Shown piece by piece: positions 28,750-36,407 of a stretch of 64,000 bases of DNA. This DNA comes from Crocinitomicaceae bacterium. GTDB lineage: Bacteria > Bacteroidota > Bacteroidia > Flavobacteriales_D > Crocinitomicaceae. Made by a program: the position numbers and the translations under genes. Below the pieces are notes generated by a model, which saw nothing but the letters and a program-made list of their open reading frames with translations, was not told the DNA's origin and made no database searches. The DNA lies in the NCBI GenBank assembly GCA_029252405.1, contig JAQXBM010000022.1:297552-361551 (forward strand), given 5' to 3'. The first letter of the stretch is position 1. Each line of letters starts with the position of its first letter.

Positions 28750-29412
28750 ATGAAAAAATCACTACAAAGTATTTCGCTTCTGTTAGTTGGATTACTACTT
28801 GTTTCTTCTTGTTCAGAGGAGAAAACGGGTAATTCCTTGAAGCAAATAACAGAAAACATTGATCTCAACAAAGATCAAGTGCTAGAGGACACTACGTCAC
28901 TTGATACGACAAGTTTTGAAGAACCTGAAATCATTGAACCCGTTCCACCACCGCCTCCGCCACCTCCTGCACCAGAACCTCCAAGACCGTGGCCACCAGA
29001 GCCAGGACCGGAACCTTGGCCGCCGAAGCCAGAACCATGGCCGATTGAACCGCCAGAACTATTGCCCGAACCCCCACCACCGCCAATGTCGTTGAATCCA
29101 ATTATTGATTTTCCGGACGTGGAACCAAGGTATCCAGGTGGTGAAGGAGAGTTGATGGAATTCATTTCTAAGAACATTAAATACCCTCAAATAGATTTGG
29201 AAAATGGAGACCAAGGACGTGTTATTCTCGAATTTATCGTGGAGAAAGATGGAGAGGTTAATGAGGTGAAAATCTTACGAGGCGTTTCCGCCACAATGGA
29301 TAAAGAAGCAAAGAGAGTAATCGAATTAATGCCGAATTGGAAACCCGGAGAAGCAGGTGGGAAAATAGTACGCACAAAAATGCGATTACCAGTTACATTT
29401 AGGTTGGATTAG
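28750..29412 (+). CDS. Proline-rich TonB-C domain lipoprotein
   Basis: ATG 28750 is preferred to the overlapping GTG at 28714 because it begins MKKSLQSISLLLVGLLLVSSC, a lipoprotein signal with lipobox VSSC. The 220 residues contain an extreme Pro region (residues about 70-115, PPPPPPPAPEPPRPWPP with Pro-Trp, Pro-Glu and Pro-Lys repeats), long enough to span periplasm, and a TonB-C domain (PRYPGGEGELMEFI, GRVILEFIVEKDGEV, AKRVIELMPNWKPG, TKMRLPVTFRLD). It has no inner-membrane helix, so canonical energy coupling to ExbBD is not possible as encoded. Confidence 0.87.
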   Translation: MKKSLQSISLLLVGLLLVSSCSEEKTGNSLKQITENIDLNKDQVLEDTTSLDTTSFEEPEIIEPVPPPPPPPPAPEPPRPWPPEPGPEPWPPKPEPWPIEPPELLPEPPPPPMSLNPIIDFPDVEPRYPGGEGELMEFISKNIKYPQIDLENGDQGRVILEFIVEKDGEVNEVKILRGVSATMDKEAKRVIELMPNWKPGEAGGKIVRTKMRLPVTFRLD

Positions 29413-29451
29413 CCGAAAAAATACTCCCGATCACTGTTTCACTGAAAAGGA

Positions 29452-29480
29452 CGGTTGCTTATTGAGCAATCGTTTTTTTT
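29452..29480 (+). terminator. Terminator of the TonB-like cluster
   Basis: A stem (CGGTTGCT / AGCAATCG) with a short loop is followed by eight T, 40 bases after the third gene. Confidence 0.8.
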
Positions 29481-29578
29481 ATGCAAGATTTTAGAGATGG
29501 GGTTGGGGGTTAAGTTAAAAGCCATGAAATGTTAAAGATTCTCGCTCTCCACACCTACAGTCCGCATTCACTCTGAAC

Positions 29579-30436
29579 CTAGTATCCTCCTGAACACCAA
29601 AATGTGAAGTTAAAGACACTCGTAAAAGGTTTTTGACCGCGTTGCTTTTGAAGCACCCACATGTCCATCAAACCTCCAACTCCTAGCATAGCAGACGGCG
29701 AAGCATCTGTGATATCACTTTCCGTAACACCGAAATCATCTCTGATTTCTACACTCACTATTGCTGCCCATTTACAGTTCTGAACGTCGTAAAATATTCC
29801 AGAAAGCGTAACTTTTAGTTCTTGCGTTCCACCCACCAAAATTTTCAGTGTTGGACTAGAAGACCATGAGAAACTTGGACGACGAATTCCTTCACCATCA
29901 AGTGTGAATTTTGTGAAATCTCCCTTGTGAAGGAACATGTTATTGGTAAATGCCGTCGTGATATCAGAGATCAATTGCTTTCCTTCAGCAGAATCTTTAA
30001 TTGCATCGGAGAGTCCGCCGTCATCATTCCATTCGCCACCTTCAGTATTCATAAAACGGTGAACGAATTGTTCCGCGTATTCTTGAGCATCGTCTGTACT
30101 GATCACTGTTTCCCAGTATGCGCCAGCTTGAATTCCCGCTTTTAGCGTTAACTCCAAATCCCACGCTAGGAAAGAGTTGCTCATGAATTTCGTCGGGTAA
30201 ATCATCTTTTTAACTGTTCCCGATTGAGGCACAGCATCCGTCGAAGAAGTATAATCAGGTCCCGAACTACTCTGTCCAGAATGCAACAATACATATGGCA
30301 AATTATCCTGAGCTCTTGAAGCAATTGAATTCAATGTTTGGGCAAGATTAGATTTTCTCTTAGTCTTAGCGCCACGATTTTGCTGAGTGATACAGCTCAT
30401 CTCATTCTGAGCATTTATTAAGTCAAATGTTAGCAT
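29579..30436 (-). CDS. DUF3289-like protein (possible toxin-type domain)
   Basis: 285 residues without a signal peptide or membrane helix. The C-terminal part resembles the DUF3289 (YPO3983) pattern from memory: IRDDFGVTESDITDA followed by MWVLQKQRGQKPFTSVFNF, where the family shows a DHFG..D.DI block and a W.LQ.....KPF block. The middle holds a helical EYAEQFVHRFMNTEGGEWND stretch. In Gammaproteobacteria the family sits near type VI secretion or Rhs loci; here it is alone between terminators and no immunity-like gene is beside it. Assignment is tentative and no activity is claimed. Confidence 0.55.
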   Translation of the reverse strand: MLTFDLINAQNEMSCITQQNRGAKTKRKSNLAQTLNSIASRAQDNLPYVLLHSGQSSSGPDYTSSTDAVPQSGTVKKMIYPTKFMSNSFLAWDLELTLKAGIQAGAYWETVISTDDAQEYAEQFVHRFMNTEGGEWNDDGGLSDAIKDSAEGKQLISDITTAFTNNMFLHKGDFTKFTLDGEGIRRPSFSWSSSPTLKILVGGTQELKVTLSGIFYDVQNCKWAAIVSVEIRDDFGVTESDITDASPSAMLGVGGLMDMWVLQKQRGQKPFTSVFNFTFWCSGGY

Positions 30437-30544
30437 AATTACTTCAATTTAAAATAGGAATACGACGGGCTAATAGCGGCATCAAACCATGTAACACCCT
30501 CAGGGTAATCACAGTGTAGGTCGTATTGATGACACAATATACAA

Positions 30545-30580
30545 AAAAAGAGGCGTTCTTTCGAATGCCCCTTTTCTCAT
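30545..30580 (-). terminator. Terminator of fumC
   Basis: On the minus strand AGGGGCATT and AACGCCTCT make an imperfect stem with loop CGAAAG, followed by TTTTTTTG, about 30 bases after the fumC stop. Confidence 0.75.
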
Positions 30581-30606
30581 TTTTTTATTCTGTTGTTCTG
30601 ATTGAA

Positions 30607-32004
30607 TCAATCCAAGCTACCAATCATCTTTTTTGGGTCAACCCAGTTGTCGTATTCTTCTGCAGGGACATAGCCCAAACGTACAGCTTCTTCGCGAAGT
30701 GTTGTTCCGTTTTCATGTGCAGTGTTCGCGATTTCAGCGGCTTTGTAGTAACCAATTTTAGTGTTCAATGCAGTGACAAGCATCAATGAGTTGTTCAATA
30801 ATTCTTGAATTCGCGTATGATTCGGTTCGATTCCCTGAGCGCAGTTCACATCGAAAGAAGCGCAAGCATCACCGATCAAGCGAGCACTTTGCAACAAGTT
30901 CGCAGCCATCATTGGTTTGAACACATTCAGCTCGTAATGACCTTGAGTTCCACCAACAGTTACAGCAACATCGTTCCCCATTACCTGAGCACAAACCATT
31001 GTGATCGCCTCAGCTTGAGTTGGATTTACTTTTCCAGGCATGATCGAAGATCCAGGCTCGTTTGCTGGAATGATGATTTCACCAATTCCAGAACGCGGAC
31101 CAGATGCCATCATGCGGATATCGTTGGCAATTTTATTCAAAGAAACAGCAATTTGCTTCAAAGCACCGTGCGTTTCAACGATCGCATCGTGCGCTGCCAA
31201 AGCTTCGAATTTATTTTCAGCCGTAATGAATGGAAGTCCTGTGAACTCCGCAATTTTCTTCGCTACAAGTACGTCGTATCCTTTTGGAGTGTTCAAACCA
31301 GTTCCAACAGCTGTTCCGCCAAGTGCCAATTCAGCCAAATGAGGAAGGGTGTTTTTTAACGCTTTCAATCCGTGGTTGAGTTGAGAAACATATCCTGAAA
31401 ACTCTTGACCAAGTGTAAGTGGAGTAGCATCCATTAAGTGCGTACGCCCAATTTTCACAACATCCTTAAATGCTTTCGATTTTGCCTCCAAAGTATCGCG
31501 CAATTGCTCAATTCCAGGAATTGTCGTTTCAATGATTTTCTTGTAACAAGCAATGTGCATTCCCGTTGGAAAGGTATCATTACTCGATTGAGATTTGTTT
31601 ACATCGTCATTCGGAGCAATTGTTTTTGTTCCTTCACCCAGTTTCTTTCCAGCCATGACGTGAGCGCGATTTGCAATCACCTCATTCACGTTCATGTTAC
31701 TTTGAGTTCCCGAACCTGTTTGCCAGATTACCAAAGGAAATTGATCATCTAATTTCCCATCGATAATTTCATCTGCCGCACCAGAAATAAGGTCTCTTTT
31801 TTCAGCCTCTAATACACCCAATTCGCAGTTCGCATGTGCCGCTGCTTTCTTCAAATAAGCAAATGCATGAACGATCTCCAGTGGCATTGATGCCGATGGT
31901 CCAATTTTAAAATTATTTCGTGAACGCTCTGTTTGCGCTCCCCAATATTTATCAGCAGGAACTTTTACCTCGCCGATGGTATCTTTTTCGATACGATATT
32001 CCAT
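30607..32004 (-). CDS. fumC: Fumarate hydratase, class II
   Basis: The start is taken at ATG 32004 ([28 protein letters not shown]), giving 465 residues as in other FumC. It hydrates fumarate to malate in the TCA cycle. The superfamily signature [15 protein letters not shown] with the catalytic Ser is at about residue 318; [14 protein letters not shown] and [17 protein letters not shown] are the other two conserved blocks. Iron-free and cytoplasmic by family. Transcribed alone. Confidence 0.97.
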   Translation of the reverse strand: MEYRIEKDTIGEVKVPADKYWGAQTERSRNNFKIGPSASMPLEIVHAFAYLKKAAAHANCELGVLEAEKRDLISGAADEIIDGKLDDQFPLVIWQTGSGTQSNMNVNEVIANRAHVMAGKKLGEGTKTIAPNDDVNKSQSSNDTFPTGMHIACYKKIIETTIPGIEQLRDTLEAKSKAFKDVVKIGRTHLMDATPLTLGQEFSGYVSQLNHGLKALKNTLPHLAELALGGTAVGTGLNTPKGYDVLVAKKIAEFTGLPFITAENKFEALAAHDAIVETHGALKQIAVSLNKIANDIRMMASGPRSGIGEIIIPANEPGSSIMPGKVNPTQAEAITMVCAQVMGNDVAVTVGGTQGHYELNVFKPMMAANLLQSARLIGDACASFDVNCAQGIEPNHTRIQELLNNSLMLVTALNTKIGYYKAAEIANTAHENGTTLREEAVRLGYVPAEEYDNWVDPKKMIGSLD

Positions 32005-32034
32005 AATCTTGTTGTTGTTTAAACCTGAGTTCAT

Positions 32035-32343
32035 TTTTTAAGTTAAGTTCAGAATTTCATTTAAGATTCAAGTACAAGGCATTTTTTACAAGAGATAGCA
32101 AGTTATCGCGCGTAAAACTAAAGCAGTACTTAAATTCATTAAATGGAATAAGCTTTCCTCTTTTTCAACTGTAAAATTGCGATTTTTTCGTCAAACCTCT
32201 TCGAAATAACCCGCTATTTGATTATCGGCTTTCCTCAAACTCACAATTTTAAAGTTGATCTGAATCAAATTAAAAAATGAACTCAGGTTTTGAATAATTT
32301 CACTAAATTTACAGCCGTTAAGTAAACATAAAAATAGTAAGAG
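32035..32343. other. Intergenic region between fumC and a small membrane gene
   Basis: 309 bases between divergent genes, AT-rich, with no open frame of interest. It must contain two promoters. ACTAAATTTACAG near 32305 resembles a TAnnTTTG box with one mismatch and would serve the gene at 32344. Confidence 0.5.
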
Positions 32344-32499
32344 ATGAGCACATTCGGTTTAGTATTGTTCCTGTTTATTGGAGGACTCGCATTTTGGTTG
32401 TTGACTTTCCTTTTAGGATTCGCAGTACCGTACTGGGTTACATTGGGTGCGCTTGAGAAATTACGTCCAAAAAGAATTTTGGAAGACGACGAAGAATAA
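32344..32499 (+). CDS. Small membrane protein (51 aa)
   Basis: MSTFGLVLFLFIGGLAFWLL begins a protein that is almost entirely one long or two short hydrophobic helices (FLLGFAVPYWVTLGAL), then a basic LRPKR and an acidic EDDEE end. It has a promoter-like upstream region and its own strong terminator, so it is a genuine short gene. I do not recognise a family; topology suggests an inner-membrane protein with its C-terminus in the cytoplasm. Confidence 0.7.
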   Translation: MSTFGLVLFLFIGGLAFWLLTFLLGFAVPYWVTLGALEKLRPKRILEDDEE

Positions 32500-32523
32500 A
32501 ATCGATTTTACGATATAAGTACA

Positions 32524-32554
32524 AGCTCAATGTTAACGCATTGAGCTTTTTTTA
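32524..32554 (+). terminator. Terminator of the 51-aa gene
   Basis: A perfect 9-bp stem AGCTCAATG / CATTGAGCT is followed by seven T. Confidence 0.88.
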
Positions 32555-32576
32555 TTTCTTGTTTTGGACACCAAAC

Positions 32577-32650
32577 GCGCTATCCGCTATATCTCCGCAC
32601 ATTGGTCATTCGACCAAGTGTCGAAGGATGCCGCTCCTATCGCTGGTGTG
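32577..32650. repeat. Structured repeat element, copy 1 (GCTATCCGCTATA...GCCGCTCCTATC)
   Basis: GCTATCCGCTATA (32579-32591) and GCCGCTCCTATC (32630-32641) are shared exactly with a second locus at 49957-50005. Between them lies a hairpin TTGGTC-ATTC-GACCAA (32602-32617) whose sequence differs from that of the other copy. It lies in a 310-base gene-free stretch (32555-32864); I see nothing else there. Confidence 0.7.
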
Positions 32651-32864
32651 ACAGACGTTTAACTGCAAACGTGTTCCTGTAATTTTCTCAGGACAAAGGC
32701 ACGGATCAATCAAAGATTGGTTCACAAACTCTCAAAAAATAACTTTGTGGAAGAGCTACGCTCGCTTTGTGTCCAAAATAAAGGATTTAAATAAAACCTC
32801 GCGTTAAAGAACCGCGACCAAACCTTCACAATTGTTAATTGAGCCATTCAAAATTTTGCATTCG

Positions 32865-33815
32865 TCAAGCCCACACCTTCGCTCCCTCAGAGCAATTCTG
32901 GCAAATGTCAATTTCATTTCGTGAAGTGAGAACTGCATTCCGAAACCCACGATAACTCGCGCTGTTCCAAATTTCCTCAAATGAAGCGTTCTCCAACGTG
33001 CCTAGAACATGCTGTGCATCCTTATCGAAACAACAAGGAACCACTTTCCCGTCCCACGTTAATACCGAAGACGACCACATTCTCCAACAATGATTTCCTG
33101 TCTTATATTTCAAGGAGTAGGTACCGTCCAAGTTCTTCTTGTAGCGCGCATAGGTTTCATCCTCGGGCATCAGTGGATTCCCATGCTTGTAATCATATAA
33201 TTGGGCCGTTTTGATTCGAACTTCATCCACACCCATTTTCTTTCCAAGTATGAATACCTCCGGTACTTCGTGTTCATTGGGCTTTACCGCCAAGAATTGA
33301 AAAATCAAATGTGGGGTTTTCGAATTCGCTACTTTCTTCGCATCGATGAGGTGTTTTGTTCCGTCAATCACCTTGTCCAAACGCCCGTTTATTCGGTAGT
33401 TCTCGTATGTTTCTTGCGTCAAACCATCAATGGAAATGATCAGCCGATCCAATCCAGATTCGACAATTTCTTTCGCTTTTTCGGCGTCAATGAAATGCGC
33501 GTTTGTTGAAGTGGCTGTATAGATTTTATGACGCTTCGCATTTCGTACCAAGTCCAAAAATTGAGGATGCAAAAATGGCTCGCCCTGGAAGTAGTAGTTG
33601 ATGTAGAACACGGACTTACTCACCTGATCGAGCATTTTCTCGTGTAAGTCAAGGTCCAATTTCCCTGTTGGACGAGTAAACTGCTTCAATCCGCTCGGAC
33701 ATTCTGGACAGCCTAAATTACACGCTGTTGTTGGCTCGATGCTCAGACTAATCGGCATTCCTTTGTGAATGGCTTTTTTGCGCATCCGCGAAATCCAATA
33801 ACTTCCTTTCAACAA
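32865..33815 (-). CDS. Radical SAM/SPASM domain protein
   Basis: 316 residues from TTG 33815. The radical SAM cluster motif is TTACNLGCPECPSG (CxxxCxxC). A TIM-barrel core follows (INYYFQGEPFLHPQF, TSTNAHF, LIISIDGLTQETYENYR), and the C-terminal SPASM part has Cys in NHCWRMW, VVPCCFDKD and DICQNCSEG, enough for an auxiliary [4Fe-4S] cluster. Such enzymes modify peptides or act on small molecules; no peptide precursor is visible nearby. The frame stays open upstream to about 33893 (NINILKHLTFRRIGHS) with no ATG or GTG, and ATG 33785 would cut into conserved-looking sequence, so the start is uncertain. Confidence 0.88.
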   Translation of the reverse strand: MLKGSYWISRMRKKAIHKGMPISLSIEPTTACNLGCPECPSGLKQFTRPTGKLDLDLHEKMLDQVSKSVFYINYYFQGEPFLHPQFLDLVRNAKRHKIYTATSTNAHFIDAEKAKEIVESGLDRLIISIDGLTQETYENYRINGRLDKVIDGTKHLIDAKKVANSKTPHLIFQFLAVKPNEHEVPEVFILGKKMGVDEVRIKTAQLYDYKHGNPLMPEDETYARYKKNLDGTYSLKYKTGNHCWRMWSSSVLTWDGKVVPCCFDKDAQHVLGTLENASFEEIWNSASYRGFRNAVLTSRNEIDICQNCSEGAKVWA

Positions 33816-33974
33816 AATGGAATGACCAATTCGTCGAAATGTGAGATGCTTTAATATGTTGATATTGTCTGCTGTCTTGCCGATAACTCAAAAGTACGGA
33901 GAAATGAGACAATATTCGCTTTTCGTAATCGTTTCGAATGCAACACATTCCACATTTTCAACTAGTTTTACAGC

Positions 33975-36365
33975 ATGAAAAACACCTTCATTCTTATTGT
34001 GTCTCTGCTCTTTTCATTGACCATTGATGCGCAAGTAACGTATCAAATTCAGGAATTAGGATCAAACGAACCGATTCCATTTGTGAAGGTTATTCCTGAT
34101 GTTGGAGAACCCTTTTTGAGCGACCTTGATGGTTACATCACGCTAGATGCAACAAATGAATTCGTCACTTTGAAGTACCCTCATTTTGAGGACACCACGA
34201 TTTTGTTGATGAACGTTGTCGGCACTGTCCTCTATATGAAATACGGCGAGCAAGATGTGGAAGAGGTTGTGGTAGTGGCAGGAGACAATCCCGCGCATCG
34301 GATTATGAGACAAGTAATCGACAGAAGAAAAATCAATCACCCGTTAAAAAACGATGCGTTTACCTACAAAAGCTACAGCAAGTTCAAGTTTGATCTGAAT
34401 CCAGATGGGCTCGCTGCGATTCCAGATTCAACAACAGACAGCAATTTGATCGATCTAAGAAACACATTCTCCAAACAGCATTTGTTCATGATGGAGAGCA
34501 CTTCAAAGCGGACATTTGCTCCACCATATCGAGACAAAGAGGAGATTTTGGCGTATAAAGTTTCGGGAATTTCCGATCCAATGTTCTCGACCTTTGCCAA
34601 CAGTTTCCAGTCCTTTAGTTTCTACGAAAATCAATTTGACCTCCTCGGAAAACAATACGTGAATCCTATTGCTAGAGGCGGAATCAGCCGTTACTTGTTC
34701 ATTTTGCAGGATACGACAGTAGTCAATAATGACACAACTTTCACGATTTTTTATCGACCTCGACTTGGGAAAAGCTTCAGGGGCATGACAGGGCATTTAT
34801 ACATCAACACAAACGGCTACGCCATTGAAAAAGTGATCGCCGCACCTTACGATGATTCAACTGGAACGACGCTGAAAATCATTCAAGAGTACAGTTTTGT
34901 GAATGACGAAAAATGGTTCCCTTCAAAACTCACTACCGAAATTGACCTGCGTTCCTTGGCTTTGGACACGGACATAAAATCTGCCTATGTGATTGGGAGG
35001 GGAAGTTCCTATATTGAAGAGGTTGAGATCAACCCTGAAATTGACACGAAAGGATTAAACGATAATATCGTCGTTGAGACGTCAGCTGATGCTGGAGAAT
35101 TGAGTGAGGATGAGTGGGAGCGTTATCGCAAATACTCGATTACGGATAAAGAAAATGAAACTTATCGCTTCGTGGATAGTTTGGGCGAAGCATTGAATTT
35201 TGACCGTTTCTTAGCCGTTTTTAAGATTCTTGCGGAAGGAAAGATTCCTCTTGGGAAATACATCAACCTGGACTTACAACGATCAATCTCTTTCAGAAAT
35301 TATGAAGGGTATCGGCTGGGCGCTGGATTGGAAACATCTCAGCGCTTAATGAAGAACATTCAGTTCGGTGGTTACTTTGGTTGGGGAACGCGCGACAAAG
35401 AATGGAAGTATGGAGGGCACGCTACTTTTCATTTGAATAAGAAACGGGGAATCCGATTAGATCTTCGATACCAACAAGATTTATTGGAGCGCGGAGGCAC
35501 CTCATTTCACGAGAACTTCCCCTTGCTATCGAATGATCTCTACCGCCAATTTTTCATTTCCCAAATGGATCGTCAGCGATTGGGGGAGATGGTTTTTTCG
35601 TGGGATCTCAAATCGAATATTGAACTAAAATTGATCGGAAACTATCAACGCTTATGGTTTACACAAGATTATCAATACGCTAAACTTCCGGTGAACGAAC
35701 TTGATATTGCTGAGTCGGGAATAGAATTGACGTGGAACATTTTGGAAAAATCAATGCTGATTGGCGACCGTAAAGTGTCACTTGGAAAACGCTACCCACA
35801 AATTCGGGTGAAAGCCGTTCGCGGGTGGAAAGGAATTGCGGAAAGTGATATCGATTACTGGCGACTCAATGCGGAAGTCAGTCATACGACACGAATCGGA
35901 ACAATTGGAAAATTACAATGGAAAATTGGCGCTTCAAAAGTAGTGGGTGATGTTCCTTTAACGCTTACTCACAATGGTAATGGAACACGTCAATTCTGGA
36001 ATATCTCCGTCCCAAACTCCTTTGAAACGATGCTTGCAGGAAGCTTCTACACGACTGAGCAGGCGAACATCTTTACGCGTTTCATGTTCAGACCAATCAG
36101 AACAAAAGCAAAATGGAACGAACCACGATTCGGCTTGCATCATGCGATAGGATTTGGAAATTTCACCAACCGCGAAGATCATCAATGGACATTTGAAACA
36201 ATGGACAAAGGGTTTTATGAAGCAGGAATCATTCTTGAGGGAATCTTAACGCAAAACGCTACGTCAATTGGACTCGGAGGGTTCTATCGATACGGATATT
36301 ATTCGAATGCTGATTGGAAAAAGAACATCGTTCCTAAGATTGTTGTTTCTTTCGTGCTGAATTAA
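33975..36365 (+). CDS. DUF5686 outer-membrane protein with CarboxypepD-like N-terminus
   Basis: 796 residues. A signal peptide, MKNTFILIVSLLFSLTIDAQ, is followed by a carboxypeptidase-regulatory-like domain (IPFVKVIPDVGEPFLSDLDGYITL) and a long DUF5686 region: VVVVAGDNPAHRIMRQVIDRRKINHP, SFRGMTGHLYINTNGYAIEKVIA, then many amphipathic strands (YEGYRLGAGLETSQRL, GGFYRYGYYSNADWKKNIVPKIVVSFVLN) ending as a barrel. Common in Bacteroidota outer membranes; the function is not established. Single gene, convergent with the next one at only 42 bases. Confidence 0.85.
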   Translation: MKNTFILIVSLLFSLTIDAQVTYQIQELGSNEPIPFVKVIPDVGEPFLSDLDGYITLDATNEFVTLKYPHFEDTTILLMNVVGTVLYMKYGEQDVEEVVVVAGDNPAHRIMRQVIDRRKINHPLKNDAFTYKSYSKFKFDLNPDGLAAIPDSTTDSNLIDLRNTFSKQHLFMMESTSKRTFAPPYRDKEEILAYKVSGISDPMFSTFANSFQSFSFYENQFDLLGKQYVNPIARGGISRYLFILQDTTVVNNDTTFTIFYRPRLGKSFRGMTGHLYINTNGYAIEKVIAAPYDDSTGTTLKIIQEYSFVNDEKWFPSKLTTEIDLRSLALDTDIKSAYVIGRGSSYIEEVEINPEIDTKGLNDNIVVETSADAGELSEDEWERYRKYSITDKENETYRFVDSLGEALNFDRFLAVFKILAEGKIPLGKYINLDLQRSISFRNYEGYRLGAGLETSQRLMKNIQFGGYFGWGTRDKEWKYGGHATFHLNKKRGIRLDLRYQQDLLERGGTSFHENFPLLSNDLYRQFFISQMDRQRLGEMVFSWDLKSNIELKLIGNYQRLWFTQDYQYAKLPVNELDIAESGIELTWNILEKSMLIGDRKVSLGKRYPQIRVKAVRGWKGIAESDIDYWRLNAEVSHTTRIGTIGKLQWKIGASKVVGDVPLTLTHNGNGTRQFWNISVPNSFETMLAGSFYTTEQANIFTRFMFRPIRTKAKWNEPRFGLHHAIGFGNFTNREDHQWTFETMDKGFYEAGIILEGILTQNATSIGLGGFYRYGYYSNADWKKNIVPKIVVSFVLN

Positions 36366-36407
36366 TGAGGCGCCTGAGGCATTGAATAATCTTTTAATTG
36401 CGGGGTG

